The notes below the pieces were generated by a model. That model was given only the letters and a program-made list of their open reading frames with translations, was not told where the DNA came from and made no database searches. A DNA stretch of 64,000 nt, taken from NCBI RefSeq assembly GCF_900111825.1, contig NZ_FOJM01000022.1:1-64000 (forward strand), given 5' to 3'. Position 1 is the stretch's first letter, and each line of letters opens with the position of its first letter. Of the stretch, positions 18,431 through 27,756 are shown one piece after another. A program made the translations under genes and the position numbers. This stretch comes from Pedobacter suwonensis. Its GTDB lineage: Bacteria > Bacteroidota > Bacteroidia > Sphingobacteriales > Sphingobacteriaceae.

Positions 18431-19753
18431 ATGTATCAGTCCCTAATTAAAAGCACGTTTCTAATTTATGCGTTCATCAGCATCTCAATGGTGGGCGCTG
18501 CGCAGGAAACAGAATGGAGCACTATTGCTGGTAACGGCTGGGCAAATAATTCGGTAAATACGGTTATTTTTCGTAAAAATGCTTTGGTCAGCTTTAAGGG
18601 CGGCCAGTATGCTGCTTATTATGATCATGAACAAAACGTGGTATTGGCCAAACGCAAAATCGGCTCACCCCAGTGGACGGTAGTTACCACACCTTACAAA
18701 GGCGATGCCACCGACGCGCATAAGTCGATTAGTATTATGGTAGATGGTGACGGTTTTCTTCACATGGCTTGGGGCCAGCATAACAATAACTTAAACTACG
18801 CCAAATCTACTTCATCAGGTTCGCTAACGCTAGGTAATATGGAGCAAATGGTTTCCGTAAAGGAAAATAAAGTCAGTTATCCGGAGTTCTATAAACTGGC
18901 TAATGGCGATTTGTTATTTTTTTACCGCGATGGAGGTTCCGGAAACGGAAATTTGATGATTAATCGTTATCACTTAAAGACCAAAAAATGGACACGTGTA
19001 CAGGACGGAATGATTGATGGAGAAGGACAACGAAATGCCTATTGGCAGGTTGCGGTGGATCAGGCTGGAACCATCCATTTATCATGGGTATGGCGCGAAA
19101 GCCCGGATGTGGCCAGTAACCACGATTTATGTTATGCTAAATCAACAGATGGCGGCACCACCTGGTTAAAATCCACAGGCGAGAAATACACGCTTCCCAT
19201 TACAGCAACAAATGCTGAGTATACGGTCAAGATTCCACAGAAAAGCGAGCTGATTAACCAAACATCGATGTTTGCTGATGCAAAAGGTAAAGTGTTTATT
19301 GCTGGTTACTGGCGCGGACCGAACGAAACCGGTCCCCAATATCATCTTGTTTTTAAAACAGATGCCACCTGGAAAGTAAGCAACCTGAATTTCAGAAAAA
19401 CAACTTTTAGCCTTAGTGGTACCGGTACGAAGCAGATTCCAATTTCGAGACCGCAGATTGTGGTGTGGGGCAAGGGAAAACATTATGCGGCGGGTTTACT
19501 GTTTAGAGATGCCGAACGCCAAAATGTGGCGTCTATCGCTTTAAATAATAACCTTGGAGCAGATGACTGGACAATCAAAGACCTTACTCAAACTCCTTTG
19601 GGCGATTGGGAGCCTAATTATGACACCGAACTTTGGAAAAACAAAAAGATATTGAGCCTATTTTTACAAAATGTTGTCCAGATAGATGGAGAAGGAAAGG
19701 CAGATCAGTTGCCGACCCCGGTTCAGGTATTGGATTGGAAACCTGGAAAATAA
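18431..19753 (+). CDS. Exported BNR_4-type seven-bladed propeller protein, possible glycan lyase
   Basis: I start at the ATG at 18431 because it begins a clean signal peptide (MYQSLIKSTFLIYAFISISM...GAAQ); an in-frame ATG at 18392 would bury it. The protein has 440 residues. The segment DAHKSISIMVDGDGFLHMAW followed by GQHNNNLNYAKS is the signature of BNR_4 proteins. That fold includes ulvan lyases and the L-rhamnose-alpha-1,4-D-glucuronate enzymes now grouped in PL42 (formerly GH145), which remove rhamnose caps from arabinogalactan proteins. Next to GH105, GH154 and GH43_24-like genes, that activity is plausible but unproven. Confidence 0.8.
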   Translation: MYQSLIKSTFLIYAFISISMVGAAQETEWSTIAGNGWANNSVNTVIFRKNALVSFKGGQYAAYYDHEQNVVLAKRKIGSPQWTVVTTPYKGDATDAHKSISIMVDGDGFLHMAWGQHNNNLNYAKSTSSGSLTLGNMEQMVSVKENKVSYPEFYKLANGDLLFFYRDGGSGNGNLMINRYHLKTKKWTRVQDGMIDGEGQRNAYWQVAVDQAGTIHLSWVWRESPDVASNHDLCYAKSTDGGTTWLKSTGEKYTLPITATNAEYTVKIPQKSELINQTSMFADAKGKVFIAGYWRGPNETGPQYHLVFKTDATWKVSNLNFRKTTFSLSGTGTKQIPISRPQIVVWGKGKHYAAGLLFRDAERQNVASIALNNNLGADDWTIKDLTQTPLGDWEPNYDTELWKNKKILSLFLQNVVQIDGEGKADQLPTPVQVLDWKPGK

Positions 19754-19767
19754 GTTAATTACAAGAC

Positions 19768-21924
19768 ATGAAGTATTCAACAAAATATCGTATTTTTTTA
19801 TTGCTGATGTTTTTATCAGGCAAAATCATCGCACAACCAAAAAAAGATGCCGGAGAAAAAGAAAATATAGCTTACTTATTCACTTATTTTACTGGTAACG
19901 CGAAAGGAGAGGAAGCCATTCGTTTCGCAGTTAGCTCAGATGGTTATCACTATAAGGCATTAAATAACAATAATCCAGTCATTTCTTCAGAAAAGATCAG
20001 CAGCAGCGGTGGCGTTCGCGATCCGCATATTTTGCGTGGTGAAGATGGCAAAACCTTTTATATGGTAGCCACCGATATGGTTTCTGCCAATGGCTGGGAT
20101 TCGAACAGGGCAATGGTTTTATTGAAATCAAACGATTTGATCCATTGGACATCCGCAGTTGTTAATATTCAAAAGCGTTTTCCAAACAATGAAAATTTGC
20201 TACGCGTTTGGGCACCGCAAACTATTTACGATAAAACGGCTAAAAAATACATGGTATATTGGTCAATGAAACATGGCAACGAACCTGATAAAATTTATTA
20301 CGCTTATGCCAATGCTGACTTTACCGACCTGGAAACTGCTCCGAAGCAGTTGTTTTTTAGTCCAACCAATGGCTCTTGTATCGATGGTGATATTATTTAC
20401 GATAAAGGGAAATATAACCTGTTCTTTAAAACCGAAGGCAATGGCAATGGCATCAAAAAGGCAGTATCTGATAAACTGACAGAAGGTTACGTATTACAGG
20501 ACAAATACTTGCAGCAAACTAAAGAAGCCGTAGAAGGTGCCGGTGTTTTTAAGCTAAACCACAGTGATGAATATATCCTGATGTATGATGTTTATATGAA
20601 AGGCCATTATCAATTTACCAGGAGTAAAGATTTAACCCATTTTACTGTAATAGACCAGGATGTAAAAATGGATTTTCACCCTAGGCATGGAACGGTTTTA
20701 CCAATTACTAAACAAGAGTTAAACCGTCTGCTTAAACAGTGGTATACCGTTGAGTCTGTTCTACAAACCGCAAGAAATCAGGCAATCAATCAAAACAACA
20801 TTGTTCTTGATCGTGTAAACCAAACACTTTACCTACCTGTAAATTATAATACAGATTTAAAGGCTTTTGATCCGCAGTTTGATATCTTCAACCAGATCAA
20901 TATCATGCCAAAAGGCAAACTCGATTTTTCTAAAGGCCCTGTAAACGTTAAGGTAAGCATTCCAGGTCAGCAACCTAAAACCTATTCGGTAAGGGTTGCC
21001 ATAGCAAATAACCCTGTGTTAAAAGGATATTATGCCGATCCGGAAATTTTATATTCGAATAAAACGGCTAAGTATTACCTCTATCCAACCAGTGATGGCT
21101 TTAATAACTGGAGCGGCACTTATTTTAAATGTTTCTCTTCAACCGATCTGGTTAACTGGAAAGATGAAGGCAAGATATTAGACCTTGAAAAAGATGTATC
21201 ATGGGCGAAAAGGAACGCCTGGGCACCAACCATTATTGAAAAGAAAGTAAATGGAGAATACAAGTATTTCTATTACTTTTCTGCCGCACAGAAGATTGGC
21301 GTTGCGGTGGCCGATAATCCCGCCGGTCCGTTTAAGGATAGTGGAAAAGCGCTAATTGCCAGCAGACCAAAGGAGGTTAAAGGTGGCCAGGAGATTGATC
21401 CGGATGTGTTTAACGATCCTAAAACCAACAAAAGTTATTTATATTGGGGAAACGGTTATATGGCTGTTGCCCCTTTAAATGATGATATGATCTCGATTGA
21501 CACCAGTGCCATCAAAGTTATCACGCCAGATAATAGTTTCAGAGAAGGTACTGAAGTGTTTTATCGAAACGGGAAATATTACTTTTTATGGTCTGAAGAT
21601 GATACCCGAAGTGAGAATTACAGAGTAAGATATGGCTTTTCTGATTCGCCTGCAGGAAAAATAACTATCCCTGAAAACAATCTGATTTTGGTAAAAGATG
21701 CTGCTCAGCAGATTTATGGCACCGGACACAATAGTGTAATCAAGGTAAACGGCAAAGACGAATGGTATATGGTTTACCACCGTTTTACCCGTCCAAAGGG
21801 GATCTCAATGGGTGACGCTGCCGGTTATAACCGTGAAGTTTGCATCGATAAAATGGACTTCAATGCTGACGGAACCATTATACCTGTTAAACCGACAGTA
21901 GGCGGCATTAAACCAATACGTTAA
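19768..21924 (+). CDS. Exported double GH43 glycosidase
   Basis: A 718-residue protein with a signal peptide (cleavage near residue 22) and two five-bladed GH43 propellers. The first (about 33-330) shows candidate catalytic residues Asp85 (VRDPHIL), Asp206/Asp208 (CIDGDI) and Glu256 (VEGAGVF). The second (about 413-715) shows Asp424 (YYADPEI), Asp544/Asp546 (EIDPDVF) and Glu593 (FREGTEV). Both therefore appear catalytically complete. GH43 enzymes act as arabinofuranosidases, xylosidases or galactosidases; linkage cannot be read from sequence. It is 14 bases after the BNR_4 gene and 4 before the GH105 gene, consistent with one operon. Confidence 0.88.
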   Translation: MKYSTKYRIFLLLMFLSGKIIAQPKKDAGEKENIAYLFTYFTGNAKGEEAIRFAVSSDGYHYKALNNNNPVISSEKISSSGGVRDPHILRGEDGKTFYMVATDMVSANGWDSNRAMVLLKSNDLIHWTSAVVNIQKRFPNNENLLRVWAPQTIYDKTAKKYMVYWSMKHGNEPDKIYYAYANADFTDLETAPKQLFFSPTNGSCIDGDIIYDKGKYNLFFKTEGNGNGIKKAVSDKLTEGYVLQDKYLQQTKEAVEGAGVFKLNHSDEYILMYDVYMKGHYQFTRSKDLTHFTVIDQDVKMDFHPRHGTVLPITKQELNRLLKQWYTVESVLQTARNQAINQNNIVLDRVNQTLYLPVNYNTDLKAFDPQFDIFNQINIMPKGKLDFSKGPVNVKVSIPGQQPKTYSVRVAIANNPVLKGYYADPEILYSNKTAKYYLYPTSDGFNNWSGTYFKCFSSTDLVNWKDEGKILDLEKDVSWAKRNAWAPTIIEKKVNGEYKYFYYFSAAQKIGVAVADNPAGPFKDSGKALIASRPKEVKGGQEIDPDVFNDPKTNKSYLYWGNGYMAVAPLNDDMISIDTSAIKVITPDNSFREGTEVFYRNGKYYFLWSEDDTRSENYRVRYGFSDSPAGKITIPENNLILVKDAAQQIYGTGHNSVIKVNGKDEWYMVYHRFTRPKGISMGDAAGYNREVCIDKMDFNADGTIIPVKPTVGGIKPIR

Positions 21925-21928
21925 CGTT

Positions 21929-23056
21929 ATGAAATTACATCAAGTTTTTTTATTTACCTTTTTCTTGATCAGTCTGACGGTAAATGCCCAAAATCAACTT
22001 TCAAAAGATGAAGTGCTGGAAGTGATTAACCGCGCAAATACTTATTGGCAACATCACAATAAACCAGAAGTGAGAGCCTTTTGGGATCACGCGGCTTATC
22101 ATACCGGTAACATGGCGGCCTATGAGGTGACGAAAAATGAAGCCTATCAAAAATATTCGGAAGACTGGGCTGAGTACAACAAATGGATGGGCGCAAAATC
22201 GACAGATAAATCCAATTGGAAATATAAATATGGCGAAACAGATGAGTATGTATTATTTGGCGACTGGCAGATCTGTTTTCAAACTTATATTGATTTATAC
22301 CGCTTAAAACCCGAGGAATATAAAATTGCAAGGGCAAAAGAGGTGATGGAATATGAAATGGGTACGCCCAACAAAGATTATTGGTGGTGGGCAGATGGTT
22401 TGTACATGGTAATGCCGGTGATGACTAAACTTTACAAGGTAACCGGTGATCAAAAATACCTGGATAAACTGTATGAATATTTTATGTATGCCAACAGCAT
22501 TATGTATGATAAGAAGGAAAAGCTTTATTACCGCGATGCCAAATATGTTTATCCCAAACATAAAACTGTCAATGGTAAAAAAGACTTTTGGGCAAGAGGA
22601 GATGGTTGGGTATTTGCAGGTTTGGCAAAAGTGCTGAAAGACTTGCCACTTACAGATCCGCATCGGAATGAATACCTAACCAAATACCGGAGTATGGCAA
22701 AGGCAATTGCCAAAAGCCAGCAAACAAGCGGCTATTGGACAAGAAGTATCCTCGATCCGTTACATGCGCCAGGACCAGAAACCAGTGGCACCGCATTTTT
22801 TACCTATGGTTTATTGTGGGGCATAAATAATGGTTATTTAAAAGAGAAAACCTATTTACCTGTCGCGCAGAAAGCCTGGTCATATTTAACAAAAACCGCA
22901 TTGCAACCTGATGGAAAAGTGGGTTATGTACAGCCAATAGGAGAAAAGGCTATCCCCGGTCAGGTGGTTGATTTAAATTCTACGACAAATTTTGGCGTAG
23001 GGGCATTTTTGTTGGCCGGTAGTGAAATGTACCGCTATTTATCAAACAAACAATAA
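21929..23056 (+). CDS. Exported GH105 unsaturated uronyl hydrolase
   Basis: A 375-residue (alpha/alpha)6-barrel enzyme with a signal peptide (MKLHQVFLFTFFLISLTVNAQ). GH105 enzymes remove the 4,5-unsaturated uronic acid left by polysaccharide lyases. The catalytic Asp region is WWWADGLYM (Asp156), and ARGDGW (Asp225) is also conserved. Its presence implies a lyase step; the only lyase candidate in the cluster is the BNR_4 protein at 18431. Classical GH105 substrate is unsaturated galacturonyl-rhamnose, but members acting on glucuronic acid in arabinogalactan are known. Confidence 0.92.
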   Translation: MKLHQVFLFTFFLISLTVNAQNQLSKDEVLEVINRANTYWQHHNKPEVRAFWDHAAYHTGNMAAYEVTKNEAYQKYSEDWAEYNKWMGAKSTDKSNWKYKYGETDEYVLFGDWQICFQTYIDLYRLKPEEYKIARAKEVMEYEMGTPNKDYWWWADGLYMVMPVMTKLYKVTGDQKYLDKLYEYFMYANSIMYDKKEKLYYRDAKYVYPKHKTVNGKKDFWARGDGWVFAGLAKVLKDLPLTDPHRNEYLTKYRSMAKAIAKSQQTSGYWTRSILDPLHAPGPETSGTAFFTYGLLWGINNGYLKEKTYLPVAQKAWSYLTKTALQPDGKVGYVQPIGEKAIPGQVVDLNSTTNFGVGAFLLAGSEMYRYLSNKQ

Positions 23057-23062
23057 ATTTTA

Positions 23063-24319
23063 TTGCTAAAAATGAGAATTAAGAATATTTTAATTATTGC
23101 TTTAATAATGATTTGGGCTGGTGGCGCTGTTTTTGCCCAGAAAAAAGCCAGAAATAATAAGGGCACGGCATTAACGGATAGACAATTTTGGTTGCAACAG
23201 ATGGATAAGATGGTGAGACCCGTTTTATATAATCTGGCTGAAGATAGTTTGAGGATCTCCATGCCTAAAGTTACATCTGTCCATATTGACAATAGAGACC
23301 ACCGCATTAAAGTACAATATGTGGAGGTTTTAGGTAGGGTTTTAAGCGGTATAGCACCATGGTTGCAGTTAGAGGGAGGTTCAGTAGAAGAGGTGGCTTT
23401 AAGAAAGCAATACCGGGAGTGGGCCATTAAAGGCTTAAAAAATGCATTGGATTCTAATGCGAGAGATTTCATGGATTTTGATATTGGCGGGCAGCAATTG
23501 GTAGATGCTTCTTACATAGCGCTTGCTTTGGTTCGTGCGCCTTGGTTATGGGAAAACCTGGATAAGAAAAATCAGGAACTGATGATGCAATCTATTGTAA
23601 CCACCAGAAGATTTAAACCTGTTTTTTCAAACTGGCTGTTGTTTTCAGCGATGAATGAGGCTTTTTTAGCCAGATTTGGATACAATTGGGATCCTATGCG
23701 TGTTGATTATGCGCTGCAGCAAATGGAACAATGGTATACTGGCGATGGCATGTATACCGACGGGACCTCATTCGCCTTCGATTATTACAATAGTTATGTT
23801 ATCCATCCGTATCTGGCTATGTTGGCCAATATCATCGGGACCAAAACGAACAGTTATAAAGACATGTTCGAAAAAGTTAAAAAGCGCAATGAGCGCTATG
23901 CCATCATTCAGGAAAGATTAATTAATGCCGACGGTACTTACCCGGCTACTGGTCGCTCCATCATTTACAGGGGAGCTGCATTTCACCACCTGGCCGACAT
24001 GGCCTGGCGTAAAGCCTTGCCTAAACAGTTAAGTCCGGCGCAGGTACGTTGTGCGCTAACAGCTGTAATCAGAAAAACTTTGGAAAGCCCTTCAACCTAT
24101 AAAAATGGCTGGTTAACCATAGGTTTGTACGGCGATCAACCCAATCTCGGTGATTTTTATAACAATCAGGGCAGTCCGTATATCGCATCAAATATCTTTT
24201 TGCCTTTAGGTTTACCGGCATCAGATCCCTTTTGGGCGAATCCGGCAGAGAAATGGAGCGCGCAAAAGATCTGGAGCGGCGAAAATTTCGAGAATGATCA
24301 TAGTGCAAGTTTAAAATAG
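23063..24319 (+). CDS. DUF2264 / GH154-like exported glycosidase
   Basis: A 418-residue protein with a signal peptide (about 1-25 in this start; ATG at 23072 is equally possible). It matches DUF2264, with conserved DRQFWLQQMDKMVRPVL, VEVLGRVLSGIAPWL, FSNWLLFSAMNEAFL and TDGTSFAFDYYNSYVIHP segments. Part of this family is now GH154, whose founding member is a beta-glucuronidase acting on arabinogalactan protein in Bacteroides thetaiotaomicron. The gene starts six bases after the GH105 stop. Catalytic residues are not established well enough for me to name them. Confidence 0.85.
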   Translation: MLKMRIKNILIIALIMIWAGGAVFAQKKARNNKGTALTDRQFWLQQMDKMVRPVLYNLAEDSLRISMPKVTSVHIDNRDHRIKVQYVEVLGRVLSGIAPWLQLEGGSVEEVALRKQYREWAIKGLKNALDSNARDFMDFDIGGQQLVDASYIALALVRAPWLWENLDKKNQELMMQSIVTTRRFKPVFSNWLLFSAMNEAFLARFGYNWDPMRVDYALQQMEQWYTGDGMYTDGTSFAFDYYNSYVIHPYLAMLANIIGTKTNSYKDMFEKVKKRNERYAIIQERLINADGTYPATGRSIIYRGAAFHHLADMAWRKALPKQLSPAQVRCALTAVIRKTLESPSTYKNGWLTIGLYGDQPNLGDFYNNQGSPYIASNIFLPLGLPASDPFWANPAEKWSAQKIWSGENFENDHSASLK

Positions 24320-24396
24320 ATAAAAATTTGATACACAATTGAAATTGATAAGAGGAAACACCTTTTTTAGAATGTTAAAAATTAGTTTATAAAGTA

Positions 24397-25515
24397 ATGA
24401 ATAAGAAAATCAGTTTTGTTATAGGATTTATCGCCCTAAGTTTGGGATTAAGCGGTTATGTTTCTGCGCAGCAAACCTATACCTCTTTTACTCCTGGTAA
24501 AATTTGGAAAGATGACAAAGGCGTACATATCAATGCCCATGGCGGTGGAATTGTAGCGTATAAAGGTGTTTACTACTGGTTTGGAGAGCATAAAATCGAA
24601 GGAGAAATTGGAAATACGGCACAGGTAGGCGTACATTGCTATTCATCAAAAGATTTGTACAACTGGAAGGATGAAGGTATAGCACTGCCGGTTTCTAACG
24701 ATTTAACGAGTGATATTGCCAAAGGCTGTATTCTCGAACGACCGAAAGTGGTGTACAACAAGAAAACCAAAAAGTTTGTGATGTGGTTTCACTTAGAGCT
24801 TTTGGGTAAAGGTTATGCAGCAGCCAGATCTGGCGTAGCTGTAGCTGATCGTCCGACCGGACCATATACGTTTATCAAGAGTTACCGGCCAAATCCTGGA
24901 AAAATGCCTTTTTATGCAGCAGGCACAGACGTAAAAGATATGGTAAACTGCCAGCAACCAGCCAATGAAAGCGATGGCTTTTTCTGCAGGGATTTTCCTG
25001 GCGGGCAGATGGCAAGGGATATGACTGTTTTCGTGGACGATGATGGAAAGGCTTATCATGTATTTTCTTCTGAAGAGAACTTAACGCTGCATCTGGCTGA
25101 ATTAACGCCTGATTATTTGGGGCATACCGGTAAATTTATCAGAATTTATGTTGGCCATCAAACTGAAGCACCAGCTTTATTCAAGAAAAACGGAACTTAT
25201 TATATGATTGGTTCAGGCTGTACAGGTTGGGCACCAAATGCAGCGAGATGGTTCAAAGCAAGCAGTATCTGGGGACCATGGAATTATATGGGAAATCCTT
25301 GCCAGGGAGAAGGCGCTAATATAACTTTTGGCGGACAGAGTACGCACGTATTACCGGCACCAGGAAAAAAGGGAGAATTTATTTTTATGGCAGATAAATG
25401 GGCACCCAAAAATGCAATTGACGGGCGTTATTTATGGTTGCCGGTTAAATTTGAAAATGATAAGATTTCGATAAACTGGGCGGATGAGTGGGATCTGAGC
25501 GTGTTTAAAAAGTAA
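24397..25515 (+). CDS. GH43_24-like exo-beta-1,3-galactanase, exported
   Basis: A 372-residue protein with a signal peptide (cleavage after about residue 25). The segments INAHGGGIVAYKGVYYWFGE, ILERPKVVYN and EAPALFKKNGTYYMIGSGCT are characteristic of GH43 subfamily 24, which releases galactose from the beta-1,3-galactan backbone of type II arabinogalactan. As in that subfamily, the usual catalytic Asp base is not seen; candidate residues are Glu114 (LERPK), acid Glu257 (TEAPA) and Gln314 (FGGQSTH), the last corresponding to the Gln that acts as base in the fungal enzyme. This is the strongest clue to the cluster's substrate. Confidence 0.87.
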   Translation: MNKKISFVIGFIALSLGLSGYVSAQQTYTSFTPGKIWKDDKGVHINAHGGGIVAYKGVYYWFGEHKIEGEIGNTAQVGVHCYSSKDLYNWKDEGIALPVSNDLTSDIAKGCILERPKVVYNKKTKKFVMWFHLELLGKGYAAARSGVAVADRPTGPYTFIKSYRPNPGKMPFYAAGTDVKDMVNCQQPANESDGFFCRDFPGGQMARDMTVFVDDDGKAYHVFSSEENLTLHLAELTPDYLGHTGKFIRIYVGHQTEAPALFKKNGTYYMIGSGCTGWAPNAARWFKASSIWGPWNYMGNPCQGEGANITFGGQSTHVLPAPGKKGEFIFMADKWAPKNAIDGRYLWLPVKFENDKISINWADEWDLSVFKK

Positions 25516-25541
25516 AAAAAAACAAATTTATTATATAAACC

Positions 25542-25604
25542 AGATGACCGGATTGCACAGAAATGTGTAAAATAGGACTTTTTTGCCTAAAATTCCGGTC
25601 ATCT
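25542..25604 (+). promoter_or_regulatory. Predicted three-way-junction leader RNA before GH35 gene
   Basis: An 11-bp perfect stem (25542-25552 with 25594-25604; AGATGACCGGA/TCCGGTCATCT) encloses two hairpins: a 7-bp stem TTGCACA/TGTGTAA with a GAAA tetraloop (25553-25570), and TAGG/CCTA (25573-25576 with 25586-25589) around a T-rich loop. It ends 22 bases before the GH35 ATG. It matches no riboswitch I know. It could be a cis-regulatory RNA or a dispersed palindromic repeat. Confidence 0.5.
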
Positions 25605-25626
25605 CTAAACAAACTTTAACAAAAAA

Positions 25627-27462
25627 ATGAAAGCAAAATTACTATGGCTGGTGGCGCTATGTTGCTCCTTATCGGCTTTTGCGCAGCAAGCTAAACATAC
25701 GTTTAAGCTGGGAGAAAAAGAGTTTTTATTGGATGGAAAACCTTTTCAGATAATATCTGGTGAGATGCACTACCCTCGTGTGCCGAAAGAAGCATGGCGG
25801 GCACGTATGAAAATGGCCAAAGCCATGGGCTTAAATACCATTGGAACCTATGTTTTCTGGAATTTGCACGAACCACAAAAAGGCAAGTTCGATTTTACAG
25901 GCAATAACAATATTGCAGAATTTGTGAAAATTGCGCAACAGGAAGGTTTATGGGTTATTTTAAGACCAAGTCCTTACGTATGTGCAGAATGGGAGTTTGG
26001 CGGTTATCCATATTGGTTGCAAACTGAAAAAGGTCTTGTGGTAAGAAGTACTGAAAAACAATATCTTGATGAATATAAAAAGTATATTATTGAAGTAGGT
26101 AAACAATTGGCACCATTGCAAATTAACCACGGCGGTAACATCATCATGGTACAGGTAGAGAATGAATATGGTTCTTATGCTGCCGATAAAAACTATTTAG
26201 ATATCAACCGGAAAATGTTTATAGAAGCAGGCTTTGATGGCTTACTTTATACCTGCGATCCTGCTGCAGATGTAAAGGATGGACATTTAGATGGATTACT
26301 GCCTGCACTGAACGGAATTGATAATCCGTCGAAAATCAGACAGCTGGTAAATGAAAATCACGGTGGCAAAGGTCCGTATTTTATTGCTGAATGGTATCCT
26401 GCATGGTTCGATTGGTGGGGAACTCCTCATCATACCGTTCCGGCTGAACAATATACCCAAAAGTTAGATTCTGTTTTAGCAGCAGGTATTTCGATCAATA
26501 TGTATATGTTTCACGGAGGTACCACCCGGGATTTTATGAATGGTGCCAATTATAAAGATACCTCACCTTATGAGCCACAAATCAGCAGTTATGATTACGA
26601 TGCACCTTTAAATGAAGCGGGAAATGTAACCGAAAAATTTAAGGCGTTTAGAAGTGTGATCGAGAAACACCTTCCCGCAGGACAAAGTTTACCTCCGATT
26701 CCAACTGCAAAACCTAGCATGGCCATTGCACCTTTTAAATTGGCGACTAAAGTAGCGTTATTTAACGCGCTGCCTAAAGCTGTAAAAAATAATACCCCTT
26801 TAGCTTTCGAAGATCTGAGTCAGGATTATGGTTATGTGTTGTATCGTACTACCATTAAAGGAGGTAGAAAAGGTGAGTTGCAGCTTAAACAGTTGCGAGA
26901 TTATGCACTCGTTTTTATTAATCAAAAAAGAGTGGGTATTTTAGACCGCAGGCTAAATCAGAATACCTTATCGTTAGATCTTCCAGCGGGAGAGGTACAA
27001 CTTGATATTTTTGTGGAGAATATGGGGCGTATAAATTTCGGGAAATATCTGCTTGAAAATAAAAAAGGAATTACAGAGCAGGTAACTTTCGATGGTACTG
27101 AGATTAAAGGTTGGGCTATGTATGGTTTTCCTTTTAGCAACGATCGGGTAGCTGCAAGCCGTCAATCAAAAGCAAACGGATATGGTCCAACATTACAAAA
27201 AGGATCTTTTCAGATTTCAACGGTAGCCGATACTTATTTAGATATGACCGATTGGGGCAAAGGAGTGGTTTGGGTTAACGGCCACAACTTAGGAAAGTAC
27301 TGGGCAATTGGTCCGCAACAAACACTTTATGTCCCACAGGAATGGTTGAAAAAAGGCAAAAATGAGATCTCTGTTCTCGAACTGCTTAAACCAGATCAAA
27401 ATACTTTAAAGGCGATTGATCAGCCGATTTTAAACACGCTTAAAAAAATTAATCTGGATTAA
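25627..27462 (+). CDS. Exported GH35 beta-galactosidase
   Basis: A 611-residue enzyme with a signal peptide (MKAKLLWLVALCCSLSAFAQ). The TIM barrel shows the GH35 signature GGYPYWL (125-131), the acid/base Glu180 in VQVENEYGSY, and the nucleophile Glu255 in IAEWYPAWF. C-terminal beta domains include a jelly roll with WVNGHNLGKYW. It removes terminal beta-galactose from oligosaccharides, giving free galactose for the galTK operon downstream. The 111-base gap from the GH43_24-like gene holds the structured element at 25542-25604, so it may be expressed separately from the rest of the cluster. Confidence 0.95.
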   Translation: MKAKLLWLVALCCSLSAFAQQAKHTFKLGEKEFLLDGKPFQIISGEMHYPRVPKEAWRARMKMAKAMGLNTIGTYVFWNLHEPQKGKFDFTGNNNIAEFVKIAQQEGLWVILRPSPYVCAEWEFGGYPYWLQTEKGLVVRSTEKQYLDEYKKYIIEVGKQLAPLQINHGGNIIMVQVENEYGSYAADKNYLDINRKMFIEAGFDGLLYTCDPAADVKDGHLDGLLPALNGIDNPSKIRQLVNENHGGKGPYFIAEWYPAWFDWWGTPHHTVPAEQYTQKLDSVLAAGISINMYMFHGGTTRDFMNGANYKDTSPYEPQISSYDYDAPLNEAGNVTEKFKAFRSVIEKHLPAGQSLPPIPTAKPSMAIAPFKLATKVALFNALPKAVKNNTPLAFEDLSQDYGYVLYRTTIKGGRKGELQLKQLRDYALVFINQKRVGILDRRLNQNTLSLDLPAGEVQLDIFVENMGRINFGKYLLENKKGITEQVTFDGTEIKGWAMYGFPFSNDRVAASRQSKANGYGPTLQKGSFQISTVADTYLDMTDWGKGVVWVNGHNLGKYWAIGPQQTLYVPQEWLKKGKNEISVLELLKPDQNTLKAIDQPILNTLKKINLD

Positions 27463-27756
27463 GCACCTATAAAATTCATTATTCCGTAGTCTATCGAAAA
27501 GCAAGCACAGATTAATGAATAGAAAAAGATCTCCGGACCATGCTATCGTCGCCACCCTGAACTCGTTTCAGGGTCTTTATTACGTGGTTTTCCTGTCCGT
27601 AGTGTTACGAAGGGCACTACGGATTAAAGAATGGAAAAGAGTCTCTTACCCGCTTTGATTATCTAATTAATATAACTTATTAGCTAGGAAATCCATAGAC
27701 TCATGCTTAACTCTACGGGCAGTAATCAGAAAAAAGTTCATGAAATGACTGCCTGT
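27463..27756. repeat. Intergenic stretch with two REP-like hairpins
   Basis: ACCCTGAA/TTCAGGGT (27554-27561 with 27667-like arm at 27567-27574) forms a hairpin with a five-base loop, resembling the widespread 'CTGAAC...TTTCAG' dispersed palindrome. A second hairpin, CCGTAGTG/CACTACGG, spans 27597-27622. Shorter TCCGTAGT copies occur nearby (27484). No gene is present. Confidence 0.6.
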
